Origin: Gemmatimonadota bacterium | GTDB taxonomy: Bacteria; Latescibacterota; UBA2968; UBA8231 | Length of the DNA stretch: 60,077 nt | Assembly: GCA_018660835.1 (NCBI GenBank) | Contig: JABJJN010000085.1 | Location: forward strand, 1-60,077 | Direction: 5' to 3' | Made by a program: the position numbers and the translations under genes | Notes under the pieces: generated by a model | The model's input: the letters and a program-made list of their open reading frames with translations, nothing else | The model's database searches: none | What the model was told of the DNA's origin: nothing | Shown: positions 1 to 8,093 of the stretch, piece by piece | How positions within the stretch are numbered: position 1 is the stretch's first letter | Layout of the letters: the number at the start of each line of letters is the position of its first letter

Positions 1-140
1 CCGTCACGATAGGCCTCTGTGAGGTCCTGCAGGGCATAGGTCAGGCTCGACGCTGCCGAGATCACGACCGTTTCCTCTGCGGGCGTCGTGCAGCTACTCC
101 CCAGCAGCGCAATCAGGGCCATGCAGTATCGGTTTTTCAT
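1..140 (-). CDS. modA: Molybdate ABC transporter substrate-binding protein ModA, N-terminal part (runs off left edge)
   Basis: Reading from the ATG at 140 towards the window edge gives 46 codons. They comprise a short Lys/Arg-rich start, a hydrophobic stretch, a Gly-Ser-Ser-Cys that could be a lipobox, then VVISAASSLTYALQDLTEAY. That last stretch is the typical mature N-terminus of ModA-type molybdate/tungstate-binding proteins, where A-A-S-S-L forms part of the oxyanion pocket. The mature protein would act outside the cytoplasmic membrane and deliver molybdate to a ModBC permease, which must lie outside the window. The gene is truncated only by the window boundary. The Shine-Dalgarno is weak (AAGG directly before ATG), so the start could be a few codons later at an internal Met. 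The family call rests on the ModA-like motif alone. Confidence 0.72.
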   Translation of the reverse strand, partial: MKNRYCMALIALLGSSCTTPAEETVVISAASSLTYALQDLTEAYRD

Positions 141-187
141 CCTTAGTACTCGCAAATTACCCGATAAGTGGGGTCTCGACAATTGAC

Positions 188-217
188 TTGACGTTGATTC
201 AGCGACCTTGCTACATT
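188..217 (+). promoter_or_regulatory. Candidate sigma70 promoter for the structured RNA at 224-560
   Basis: TTGACG (188-193), an 18-nt spacer and TACATT (212-217) give a -35/-10 pair with 5/6 and 4/6 consensus matches. The expected start is near position 224, where the stem-rich region begins and well before the strong terminator. This is sequence matching only. Confidence 0.4.
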
Positions 218-402
218 TTACCTGTCGATGAAACCCATCGACCCCAAGCATTGTGCTACAGGCCGTAAATCCCGCCGCTTATGCGGTGAAGTGCTGCACG
301 GCCTTGGACGAGTGCAAAGAGTCACCTGTACCGCGGCGGCCCACAATGAGACCTTTTGGGTTCTCGGGCCGGTGTAATGACTCGATGCACCGATACGAAA
401 GG

Positions 403-448
403 AGGTGGTCTTTGAGTAGTTGTATACCCGCAGGAGGTGAGACCACCT
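403..448 (+). promoter_or_regulatory. Inverted repeat that would sequester a Shine-Dalgarno and TTG start
   Basis: AGGTGGTCT (403-411) and AGACCACCT (440-448) are perfect 9-nt complements. The left arm overlaps a strong GGAGG (401-405) six bases before a TTG codon (412), and the right arm lies at the end of the 12-codon reading frame that TTG would open. If RNA, the helix hides the ribosome-binding site. It could instead be just one helix of a larger non-coding RNA. Confidence 0.4.
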
Positions 449-526
449 AACGTCCATTTGAGTTAGGACCAGGTGGTTTCCCACCTGGCAGTATCGCTGG
501 CCTAATACGCCAGTGATCGAGGTATC

Positions 527-560
527 CCGGGCGCGTCAGCAGCGGCGCGCCCGGTTTTTT
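527..560 (+). terminator. Rho-independent terminator
   Basis: The arms CCGGGCGCG (527-535) and CGCGCCCGG (546-554) form a 9-bp GC-rich stem with a 10-nt loop, followed by six T (555-560). The T-tract shows that a plus-strand transcript ends here. The only plus-strand candidate upstream is the structured region starting near 224. Confidence 0.85.
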
Positions 561-606
561 ATTGCCTGAAAGCGAACGAAGCTGATGCGTGTGACGCTGG
601 TAGGGC

Positions 607-1674
607 TTACGCCAGGCCGAGCACGCGATGGACGACGATGGGCTCGGAGAGATTCTTGAGCTGCTGCTCGCCGACCGATTCCAATTGATAACGGGCGCCG
701 ACGCCGGCTTTTGTCTGCGGGCCGATGACGATCTGGCCATCGCCCGCGACACCGACGAGACGTGCGGCGATGTTCGTCACGGTTCCTGACGCGGTAAAGG
801 TCCAGCGTGTGCCGCGGGCTCCCTCGAAACGTGTCGAGCCAACGAGGGCGGATCCTGAGTTGATGCCCATGTGGACGCCGAGGGGTGTCTGAGAAATCTC
901 CGTGTTCAGTCGCTGCGTGGTCTGCAGCAGATCTATCGCCGTATCTACGGCGCGCACGACGTGCGATGGCCCCGCAGCGGACCCGTCGTCAGCATCCATA
1001 AAAATGGCCATGAAGCCGTCCCCGGCGGTTTCATTGATGTCACCATCGGCCTCACGGATGCGATCGAGAAATGCCGAGAAATATCGCTCCACCAGCTCAC
1101 TCAACTCGGCCGTCGGCAGTTGCTCACTCAGCCGTGAATAGCCACTGACATCCAACATCAGGACGGATACATCACGTTCGACTTTCGTCGACAACTCCGG
1201 TGCATCCGGATCGGCCGTTGCCAGGCGTTTGACCGGTTCGGGGACAAACTTGGCGAAGTGATCACGGAGTCGGGACACCTGGTTCACCTTCTGATCGAAG
1301 GCGGCCTTCATCTTCAGTGCCGTCTGAATCCGTGCGAGTAGTTCGCGGTCATTGACTGGTTTCGTGAGAAAGTCGTCGGCACCGGCCTCGATGCCCTGAA
1401 TACGATCTTCGACGCGGTCGAGAGCAGTCATGATGATGATGGGGATGAGACGTGTCTCTTCATCCTCCTTCAACAGTCGACAAGCGGTGAAACCATCCAT
1501 GACAGGCATCATCACATCGAGCAACACCAAGTCGGGGCGATGCTTGCGCACAGCGTCCACGGCCTGCTGTCCATCGAAGGCGGTCAGTGTCTCGTAGCCG
1601 AGATCACCGAGCTCCTGTTCAAGCAGATCCACATTGAAGGGCTCATCGTCGACGATGAGGATGGTCTCGCCCAT
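607..1674 (-). CDS. Response regulator with class III adenylate/guanylate cyclase output domain
   Basis: The 355-residue cytoplasmic protein has a receiver domain at about 1-125 (acidic D9/D10, phosphoacceptor D53 in LLDVMMPVMDG, T83, K105). A short coiled linker leads to a class III cyclase domain at about 165-350. Both metal-binding aspartates are visible: D175 in LMLDVSGYS and D219 in TAGDGFM. N301 and R305 in the NIAAR motif supply the transition-state residues. The position that is Lys in adenylate cyclases is Glu (E215) and the usual Asp is Thr (T294), so substrate specificity cannot be assigned. It is the last gene of the eight-gene minus-strand operon, 14 bp after the solute-binding protein gene. 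Its receiver opens with the same ILIVDDEPFNVDLLEQEL stretch as the sigma54 activator at 9859, showing recent common origin. Confidence 0.9.
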   Translation of the reverse strand: MGETILIVDDEPFNVDLLEQELGDLGYETLTAFDGQQAVDAVRKHRPDLVLLDVMMPVMDGFTACRLLKEDEETRLIPIIIMTALDRVEDRIQGIEAGADDFLTKPVNDRELLARIQTALKMKAAFDQKVNQVSRLRDHFAKFVPEPVKRLATADPDAPELSTKVERDVSVLMLDVSGYSRLSEQLPTAELSELVERYFSAFLDRIREADGDINETAGDGFMAIFMDADDGSAAGPSHVVRAVDTAIDLLQTTQRLNTEISQTPLGVHMGINSGSALVGSTRFEGARGTRWTFTASGTVTNIAARLVGVAGDGQIVIGPQTKAGVGARYQLESVGEQQLKNLSEPIVVHRVLGLA

Positions 1675-1688
1675 GGTGGCGAAGGTCC

Positions 1689-3005
1689 CTATCTGTACGG
1701 CTTGAGGGTCTTGTTCGCTTCTGTCTCGAGCTGCTTCAACACATCGGCGGCGTCTTCCCCTTCGGCGATCACATCCACCATGGCTTCCACCATCAAGGCG
1801 CGAACCGGCTCATAACCGCCAACGGCGGGTTCGGGGCGGCCATACTCCAGCAGATTGTAGGCAGCGCGGAAATAGGGTCCGAGTCGGTGCGCCACGGAAC
1901 GGCGGACAGGAAAGTAGCTGCTCGCCTTCGCCCAACGGTCCTGTTGTTCGGGTTGCGTCAACCAGCGGACGAAGAGCCATGAGGCGACCTGCTGTGCATC
2001 CGTCGATTTGGTGACGGCAAGGCTGGCACCGTAGACATTCTGCACAGGGTGCTGGCCGCTGTACGGGACGGCGGCGACACTCCAGCTGAAATCGGCACCC
2101 GCATCGACGGCGCTGGCAAATTGCGGTACCGCTGAAGACGAGCGCAGTGCAAACAGGGCACGGCCCTCGGCAAAGGCTTGGCGGTCATCTTCTTTGGCCT
2201 CGACGAATCTCAGCGCGCCATCGGCGTGAAGACCGTGCAACATCTCCAGCGATGTCGTCGCTGCGGCGGAGCTGAAGCTGTACGCCGAGGCGTTCTCGTT
2301 CATCAACTCGCCGCCCATGCTGTAGATGATGGCGGCCCAGCGACTGGCATCGCGTTCGAGCAACAGACCGAGGCTTGCACCGTCGCCCGTGGCGCCACTA
2401 AAGGGCTTCTGCGTCGCCAGGCGGGCCAATTCGCCGAACTGATTCCAGTCACCGGGTGCTTCTGCACCGAGTTCGGCGAGCCAGTCCTGATTGTAATAGA
2501 GGATTTCCATCGAGCGATTTGGCAGTAGCGCCGTCTGTGCACCATCGACATTGTCCTGCTCGATGAAGCCAGGGACGAAGTCATCGCGGTCGCTTTGCGT
2601 CAGACCCCGCAAGGTCGAATTCATGTACGGTGTCAGATCGACGATCGCACCGGACTTGTAGTAAGCCTGGGCTTGATTCTGATAGGCCTCCACGATCTGT
2701 GGCATGGGACCGCCTTGCATACCCAGCAGAATCTTTTCGTACAGATCGGCATGGGTACCCACGTGCTCACCCGTTACCTGGATACCGTGTGGATTGCTGA
2801 TGTTGAACAGGTCGATGAGGTCGAGCATCGCCTGCTCGCGCTCACCGCCGTGGGTATACCAAAAGAGGACCTGCTGCCCAGCGGGATCTACTGCCGCCGC
2901 TGGATCGTGGCTTCCTTCATCGGACGGGGCGCAGCCTTGCAACCCCAACACCCCGATGACGCCAAGGGTGGCGATGAGGGTGATACGCTTCCACAGAACC
3001 TTCAT
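1689..3005 (-). CDS. ABC-type extracellular solute-binding lipoprotein (family 1, sugar type)
   Basis: The chosen ATG at 3005 gives 438 residues with a lipoprotein signal: MKVLWKR, a hydrophobic core, then L-Q-G-C with lipidated Cys25. An upstream in-frame extension exists but lacks a signal and is ignored. The mature part opens with FWYTHGGEREQAMLDLIDLF and continues with the LYEKILLGMQGG region. This is characteristic of family 1 binding proteins for sugars or glycerol-3-phosphate. No permease or ATPase gene lies nearby. It instead sits inside a signalling operon, 92 bp after the transporter/cyclic-nucleotide-binding gene and 14 bp before the receiver-cyclase. This suggests, as inference, a role as a periplasmic ligand sensor feeding the operon's kinases rather than only in uptake. 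The ligand is unknown. Confidence 0.85.
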   Translation of the reverse strand: MKVLWKRITLIATLGVIGVLGLQGCAPSDEGSHDPAAAVDPAGQQVLFWYTHGGEREQAMLDLIDLFNISNPHGIQVTGEHVGTHADLYEKILLGMQGGPMPQIVEAYQNQAQAYYKSGAIVDLTPYMNSTLRGLTQSDRDDFVPGFIEQDNVDGAQTALLPNRSMEILYYNQDWLAELGAEAPGDWNQFGELARLATQKPFSGATGDGASLGLLLERDASRWAAIIYSMGGELMNENASAYSFSSAAATTSLEMLHGLHADGALRFVEAKEDDRQAFAEGRALFALRSSSAVPQFASAVDAGADFSWSVAAVPYSGQHPVQNVYGASLAVTKSTDAQQVASWLFVRWLTQPEQQDRWAKASSYFPVRRSVAHRLGPYFRAAYNLLEYGRPEPAVGGYEPVRALMVEAMVDVIAEGEDAADVLKQLETEANKTLKPYR

Positions 3006-3097
3006 GGATAGGTCATCCTCTCTGGTATGGTCATAGTCAAAACTTGCAGGGCATAAGATAGGGGCTGGCGCAGAGACCCAAAAGGTGCGTGTAAAGG

Positions 3098-6000
3098 TCA
3101 GCCCTCTGCCGGCACATAGCGCTCCACGAGGACTTTCATGATCTGCATGGCAATTTCCTGACGCGTCTCGAGCAACTCCCAGAAAGCGACCTGGTCGATG
3201 TGCAACAGCAACATGGCTGTATCGGCAAAACAATCAGCAGATCGAGGGCGGTGAGCGATAATGGCCAACTCACCAATCACCTCTCGGGGGCCAACGTGTC
3301 GCTCTTGAGTGATCAGATCAACTCGCGCCTGTCCCTCCACGACAACCCAGAGGCAATCACCCTCATCACCGCGGGTGATAAATTTCTCACCTGCCGCAAG
3401 TTCACGCTCCTCGACAATTTCGGCCAAGGCAGCGATTTCCTCACCCGTGAGTGGCGAAAACAGCTCCACACTACGGAGGAAGAAGACTTTCTCGAAGGTC
3501 GACAGCGGCATGGCTCGGGCTCCGGCAGGGGTTGGCGCCGAGAATCTCTGGCACAAGGGGTTTTGCTCCACATAGTCGGCATCGGCAAGCAAATCGTCCA
3601 TCGCGGCGACAGATGTCAGAGGCGACAGAAGGATGACTGCTTCAATCGCTGCTTCACGGACACGGGGCTCCTCATCGCGCAAAGCCACTTCAACCAAAGG
3701 CGTCAGCTGTTGCTGTTGGCGCTGGCCAATGGCGCGGATCGCACCTGCCCGCAACCACGTGTCCTGAGATGTAGCCAGGTCTTGGAGAACCGCTGCCGCA
3801 TCACCCTGGAGCGACGGGTGTCCATCCTCCAGCAGCGGCAGAAGGCGACTTGCGTGATCGTGTTCGAGAACCTCGTCCAGCAATTCGAGGGCGGCGCCGC
3901 GCCGGCGGCGATCATTGCCGCGGAGGGAATCGGTCAGGCGGCGGTGGGCAAGTTGCTCATGACCCAGATCACACCACATCAGTGCCCGGTCCAGGCTCTG
4001 TGACCGACGCTGTTCCAGCGCCTCAATCAATAAACCGTCGTCGCCCTCACCCAACTGCTGCACTTGGCTGTGTCTCACTTCGGCGGCGCCGATTTCCGTC
4101 GTGAGACCGGTATCGACTGTATCTGAGTCAATCGGTTCAACGCGAAAATGTCGACGGCGATTGAGCAGGGCGGAGACGGCGGCACCACGGACTCTGTTGT
4201 GTGGTGTCATGGCCAGTTCCAGCAATGCTGCAAACACGTGGTCATGGTCGATCTCACCGAAGAGTCTGACCAGTTGTGCACGATGGCGCGCAGGGAGGTT
4301 TGCATCGTGACACAGGGCGACCAACTCATCTGGTGCGTGCTGCGCACAGCGCCGCAGTGCATCACGGGCGTGACCGCGCAGTTCAGGCACGAGCAGTAGT
4401 TGCGCCAACCGTTTCCAGGGGGTGGGGCCCTGCGCCGGCAGTGCCTCGAGGGCGGCTTGTAGCAGTGGGATATCATCGCCTTCAAACCACTGCTGCAACT
4501 GCGTGCCTGTCAGATGGCCGCCGCCGGCGAGCGCCGCCAGTGCCAGAGGGCGCTCTGGCCCGGCATCGTGCAATCTGAGTTCGAGCTGTTGAAGTGCATC
4601 GGTATCACCGTGTCGTGCCAGTGCCTGGAGGGCAGAGTAGCGCACCTGGGCGGCCGTATCCTGGGTCGCCTGGCGCAGGTCACCAATCAGGACATCTGTA
4701 AGTTCTCCCAAACCGTCGACGGCAGCGCGCCGCACGGCGGCGTCCTGGTCCTGCAGAGCCCTTCGCAGGGTTTGTGTCACCTGCTCGTCCTGCACCAGAT
4801 CGGCATCGGCGAGAGCGTGCAGCGCGGCGCGTCGTACGCCGGCATCTGCGTGTCGTGCCAACACGGTCAACTCGTCCGTCCACGCGTCGGCGCCCATCTG
4901 CTCAATCCAGCCGATCGCCTGTGTCACCTTCAGGGTATCATCCGTATCGAGGGCTTTGCGAATGACACTGATCGTGCTCGTGTCTGTGAGACGGAGGGGA
5001 ACGTTGGTGAGATCGAGGCGGCGCAACTGCAGAGATCGTGCCAGACTCTCCACATAGAGGCGGGCGGCGCGGCGGCCAAGCCACATCCACACCATGACAA
5101 GGACGAGGACGGGAATGGCCCATGCCTGTGGCGTCGTCTCCGGTCCGACCCAGAGAAACATCAACGCCAAAGCGGCGGCGACGGGCGGTCTCAGAATACC
5201 ATCGATCCAGGCCTTGGCCGAGGCGCGCAGCGAATCGGGGATTGGCAGAAAGAGCAGATTCAGCGACGCATCATGGATCGTGTATTTCAGCACGACATCG
5301 CTGCCACGTGGCACACTGACGGCCCACAGGGCCCCACCCGTCAGCAGGATGGCCATGGAACCACCGGCAATCGCGACGGGCAGCAACAGCAGTCCCGCGC
5401 CGACGCCGAAGCGTTCAAGCAATCTCCGGGCAACAAGAAATTGCAGCGCGCAGGCTCCCAGGCCGGACCAGAAACGAAAGCTCCCAAGGAAAGCGAGCAT
5501 ACCACGCCCATCATCACCATAGTGCCGCTGCAGAGCCAGATCGAGCTGGTAGTCGGCAATGTTGCTGATGATCGTGACCAGCAAGACGAGGCCGGCAATG
5601 GTCGGCAGCAGGGGATGCGTGCGTAGATCGATTCTGGAGGGAGGTCTGGACTGTCTGGACTCGTTGTCGGTACTGGCGCTGATCGTCTCCGGTGCCAGGC
5701 GAACGGTGACACCGGCGATGACGACAAGACTGCCAACCATGATCAGCAGCAGGTCTCCCGGGTCAACGCTGGACGCAACGGCTGACAGGCCGAGGCCGAA
5801 AACCAGGTTCGACAGGGTGCTTCCCGCTGTGATCAGTGGGAAAACACGCCGCGCCTCACGCGCGGTGAACAGGTCACCGGCAAAGGTCCAGAATTGCAGG
5901 ATGACCAGGGCGCTGATGACGTCGATGAAGACGTAGAGGCCGCAGAGCAAGGTGAAGGAGTGACTCTCCACTGACAGGAGCCAGCGCGTGCTGAGGATGC

Positions 6001-6280
6001 CCACGGCGCTGAGGACGCAGACGATGTAGATGAGACGGGGTCGTGACCAGCGTGCCGCCAGGCGCGCGTAGAGGGCGCTCACGACAATGAGCACCAGGGG
6101 CGGCAGCAGATATTTGTAGGGAATCGCCTCGGCCGGCAGGGCGCTGAGAAACAGGGCTCGACCCACGAGTGAGCCCGTGATGATCACACCACCGACGGCA
6201 GCCAGAGAATACAGCACCATCCAGCCGGCACGGGATCCTTCACCAGGCTGCAGCCGAAGCCACCGGGACAGGAAGGTCAT
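3098..6280 (-). CDS. NTT/MFS-like membrane transporter with HEAT repeats and C-terminal cyclic-nucleotide-binding domain
   Basis: The 1060-residue protein has three parts. Residues about 20-415 hold roughly a dozen hydrophobic segments like MFS or ATP/ADP-translocase (Npt/NTT) proteins. Residues about 430-900 are regular HEAT-type helical repeats (DAGVRRAALHALAD, DAAVRRAAVDGLGE and others). Residues about 935-1055 form a cyclic-nucleotide-binding domain. Its phosphate-binding cassette reads VIGELAIIAHRPRSADCFA, keeping the Gly-Glu and Pro-Arg-Ser-Ala residues that bind ribose and cyclic phosphate. This combination is known in predicted proteins annotated as Npt1/Npt2-family transporters. The ATG overlaps the stop of the upstream histidine kinase (ATGA, 6277-6280), so translation is coupled. 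A cyclase gene lies two genes downstream, so the ligand may be made by the same operon (inference). Confidence 0.85.
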   Translation of the reverse strand: MTFLSRWLRLQPGEGSRAGWMVLYSLAAVGGVIITGSLVGRALFLSALPAEAIPYKYLLPPLVLIVVSALYARLAARWSRPRLIYIVCVLSAVGILSTRWLLSVESHSFTLLCGLYVFIDVISALVILQFWTFAGDLFTAREARRVFPLITAGSTLSNLVFGLGLSAVASSVDPGDLLLIMVGSLVVIAGVTVRLAPETISASTDNESRQSRPPSRIDLRTHPLLPTIAGLVLLVTIISNIADYQLDLALQRHYGDDGRGMLAFLGSFRFWSGLGACALQFLVARRLLERFGVGAGLLLLPVAIAGGSMAILLTGGALWAVSVPRGSDVVLKYTIHDASLNLLFLPIPDSLRASAKAWIDGILRPPVAAALALMFLWVGPETTPQAWAIPVLVLVMVWMWLGRRAARLYVESLARSLQLRRLDLTNVPLRLTDTSTISVIRKALDTDDTLKVTQAIGWIEQMGADAWTDELTVLARHADAGVRRAALHALADADLVQDEQVTQTLRRALQDQDAAVRRAAVDGLGELTDVLIGDLRQATQDTAAQVRYSALQALARHGDTDALQQLELRLHDAGPERPLALAALAGGGHLTGTQLQQWFEGDDIPLLQAALEALPAQGPTPWKRLAQLLLVPELRGHARDALRRCAQHAPDELVALCHDANLPARHRAQLVRLFGEIDHDHVFAALLELAMTPHNRVRGAAVSALLNRRRHFRVEPIDSDTVDTGLTTEIGAAEVRHSQVQQLGEGDDGLLIEALEQRRSQSLDRALMWCDLGHEQLAHRRLTDSLRGNDRRRRGAALELLDEVLEHDHASRLLPLLEDGHPSLQGDAAAVLQDLATSQDTWLRAGAIRAIGQRQQQQLTPLVEVALRDEEPRVREAAIEAVILLSPLTSVAAMDDLLADADYVEQNPLCQRFSAPTPAGARAMPLSTFEKVFFLRSVELFSPLTGEEIAALAEIVEERELAAGEKFITRGDEGDCLWVVVEGQARVDLITQERHVGPREVIGELAIIAHRPRSADCFADTAMLLLHIDQVAFWELLETRQEIAMQIMKVLVERYVPAEG

Positions 6281-8091
6281 GCCGATGTTGGTAAGCTGAT
6301 CGTGAAGGTGCTGCCCTGACCGATAACGCTGGTGGCCTCGACCGTGCCCCCCATCAGTTCGATTGACTTACGCGCGATTGATAGACCGAGCCCTGTGCCT
6401 TGTTGTGCTTTGGCGATGCCATCCACCTGGCGAAATTCGTCGAAAACGTGGGGTAGATCTTCGGGCGGAATGCCGATCCCTGTGTCGGTGACGGACAGTT
6501 CGAAGCCGTTGGGTGTCGACTCAAGTGCAACGACAATGGAGCCGCTGTCCGTGAACTTCACCGCATTGCCAAGCAAGTTCATGAGGACACGGCGCAGTCG
6601 CTCTGGATCGAGATGCTGTGTTGAAAGGTCGTCGATTTCCCGCTTCAGCTCGACGCCGTCTGCCACGAGAGGCGCCACAGAGGTGACGCAGGCTTCGATG
6701 AGGGGCCTAAGGTCGGTGTTCTCTTCTGAGAGCACGACACGTCCCGCCTCAATGCGGGACAGATCCAGGATATCGTTGATCAGGCCCAACAGATTGTCGG
6801 CGCTGGTGCGGATGTTCTCGAGATTGCGGAATTGCCGCGGTTCCAGCGAATCCTTTGAGCGGCGCAGCAAGATGCGCGTGTAGCCGATGATGGCATTCAT
6901 CGGTGTGCGCAGATCATGGGACATACGCGCCAGAAATTCAGACTTCAGCCGGTTCGCTTCTTGAACCTGCAGATTCGCCTCTTCGAGGGCGACATTCGCA
7001 TTCTCGAGCTCGTGTGTGCGCTGGCGAACACGCCGGACGAGGGCGAAGAGCAGCCCACCCGCAACGATGAGGAAGGCGGCTGTCATCACCAAGGTTCGTT
7101 GGCCGTTGGCGCGGGCCCGAGATGTGTACGGCTCGGCGTTCATATAGGCGACGACCGTCCAGGGAGGGAGGGCGAGGTGGCGGTAGACAGCCAGATGCTC
7201 AGCGTCATCGCGAGTCCAGAGGATGCGATTCGGTTTTGGCCGTCGCGTGTCGGATGCCTCTTTGGCTGCCCCGATTCTTCTCGCCGAGCGGGTCTGATCT
7301 GATGGCTTCTTTCCGCCAATCACTGGGGACTGCTCCGGCGCTTCACGAGGCGGAATCTGATTGATCAGATCAACCTGGGCGACAGTCTCCGAAGTGGTCT
7401 GCAGGAGCACCTCTCCCTGCGAGCCGATCGCGAATAGTGAAATCTCGTCGTCGCCATAGGCCGGCAGCAGTGTCGTCGCGTCGATGTCCAGCAGAACGAA
7501 CCCGAGAACTTCGGTGCCCCGCCGAGGGTGCACAGATTGCGTTACGCGCAGTATCGCACCACTAATCGTCTCAATTCGACTGAAACGAAGACGCTGTCCC
7601 ACCAGGGGACGTCCGACCGTATCGATTGATGTCTGCTCGTCGCTTGCTGTCGTCGCGCCCGCACGGGGGCCTGTGGTACCGGGTCGTCGTCTGGCAACCA
7701 CATTGCCCTGGGCATCAAGCAGAACGATCTGAAGATAGTCGATCTGCGTGGCACCCAGGAAGTAGTCGAGATAGTTGTTCAGGTCTTGGCTCGTGCTATC
7801 TGCTTGCGTCGGGCTCGAGGGGGCGTCTGAAGCGCGCAAGAACCGCCGCACTTCGAGAGACCGAGGGACCATCGATGATTCTCGGATCACGGTGCCAAGC
7901 TGTTCGCCTACATGAGCCGAGGCCAGGGCGACGACAGCCCCTGTTCTGCGCGTTGCCACATTACGTACCAGGTCGAGGCCGCTGATGAAGGACACGGCGG
8001 CGATGGCCAGTACGGGCAGGGCCGCCACAGCCAGCAGAAGAGGGAACAGGCGGGTCGCGACTCGAGAGGCCGTAGGATTCGTTGCTGCCAT
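6277..8091 (-). CDS. Membrane sensor histidine kinase
   Basis: With the ATG at 8091 the protein has 604 residues. It has a transmembrane segment at about 13-37, a roughly 290-residue extracytoplasmic sensor domain of cache-like size, a second transmembrane segment at about 333-352, a short coiled coil, HisKA with phospho-accepting H392 in FLARMSHDLRTPMNAIIGYT, and a full HATPase_c (N box LMNLLGNAVKF, DTGIGIP, GTGLGLSIARKS). There is no receiver of its own, so it presumably phosphorylates one of the operon receivers. The start at 8091 lies two bases after the stop of the PD40-propeller gene. An ATG at 8136 inside that gene would add 15 unconvincing residues. Translation appears coupled to both neighbours, and the adjacent propeller may be a periplasmic partner (inference). 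Confidence 0.9.
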   Translation of the reverse strand: MAATNPTASRVATRLFPLLLAVAALPVLAIAAVSFISGLDLVRNVATRRTGAVVALASAHVGEQLGTVIRESSMVPRSLEVRRFLRASDAPSSPTQADSTSQDLNNYLDYFLGATQIDYLQIVLLDAQGNVVARRRPGTTGPRAGATTASDEQTSIDTVGRPLVGQRLRFSRIETISGAILRVTQSVHPRRGTEVLGFVLLDIDATTLLPAYGDDEISLFAIGSQGEVLLQTTSETVAQVDLINQIPPREAPEQSPVIGGKKPSDQTRSARRIGAAKEASDTRRPKPNRILWTRDDAEHLAVYRHLALPPWTVVAYMNAEPYTSRARANGQRTLVMTAAFLIVAGGLLFALVRRVRQRTHELENANVALEEANLQVQEANRLKSEFLARMSHDLRTPMNAIIGYTRILLRRSKDSLEPRQFRNLENIRTSADNLLGLINDILDLSRIEAGRVVLSEENTDLRPLIEACVTSVAPLVADGVELKREIDDLSTQHLDPERLRRVLMNLLGNAVKFTDSGSIVVALESTPNGFELSVTDTGIGIPPEDLPHVFDEFRQVDGIAKAQQGTGLGLSIARKSIELMGGTVEATSVIGQGSTFTISLPTSA

Positions 8092-8093
8092 GC

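Larger units (their letters stand above)
224..560 (+). ncRNA. Candidate structured non-coding RNA, about 340 nt, family not recognised
   Basis: This 465-bp gene-free stretch between modA and the receiver-cyclase gene holds a run of potential stems. They are GTCGAT/ATCGAC (224-242), TACAGG closing on CCTGTA around GGCCGT/ACGGCC (about 254-330), GGCCC/GGGCC around a second helix (about 338-370), AGGTGGTCT/AGACCACCT (403-411/440-448), CCAGGTGG/CCACCTGG with loop TTTC (469-488), and ATCGCTGGC/GCCAGTGAT (493-517). A perfect rho-independent terminator follows. It contains three small ORFs (ATG 228-377; alternative GTG 253-450; TTG 412-450 encoding 12 residues after a good GGAGG), but none resembles a known protein. 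The conserved cores of tmRNA, RNase P RNA, SRP RNA and 6S RNA were looked for by eye and not found. Confidence 0.4.

Noticed and set aside
253..450. Possible 65-residue protein in the structured region
   Set aside because: No ribosome-binding site at its start, no family resemblance, and its sequence is largely dictated by RNA stems.
4514..5626. 370-codon plus-strand frame opposite the HEAT/cNMP transporter
   Set aside because: Shadow of the HEAT and membrane region; no start signal or family resemblance.
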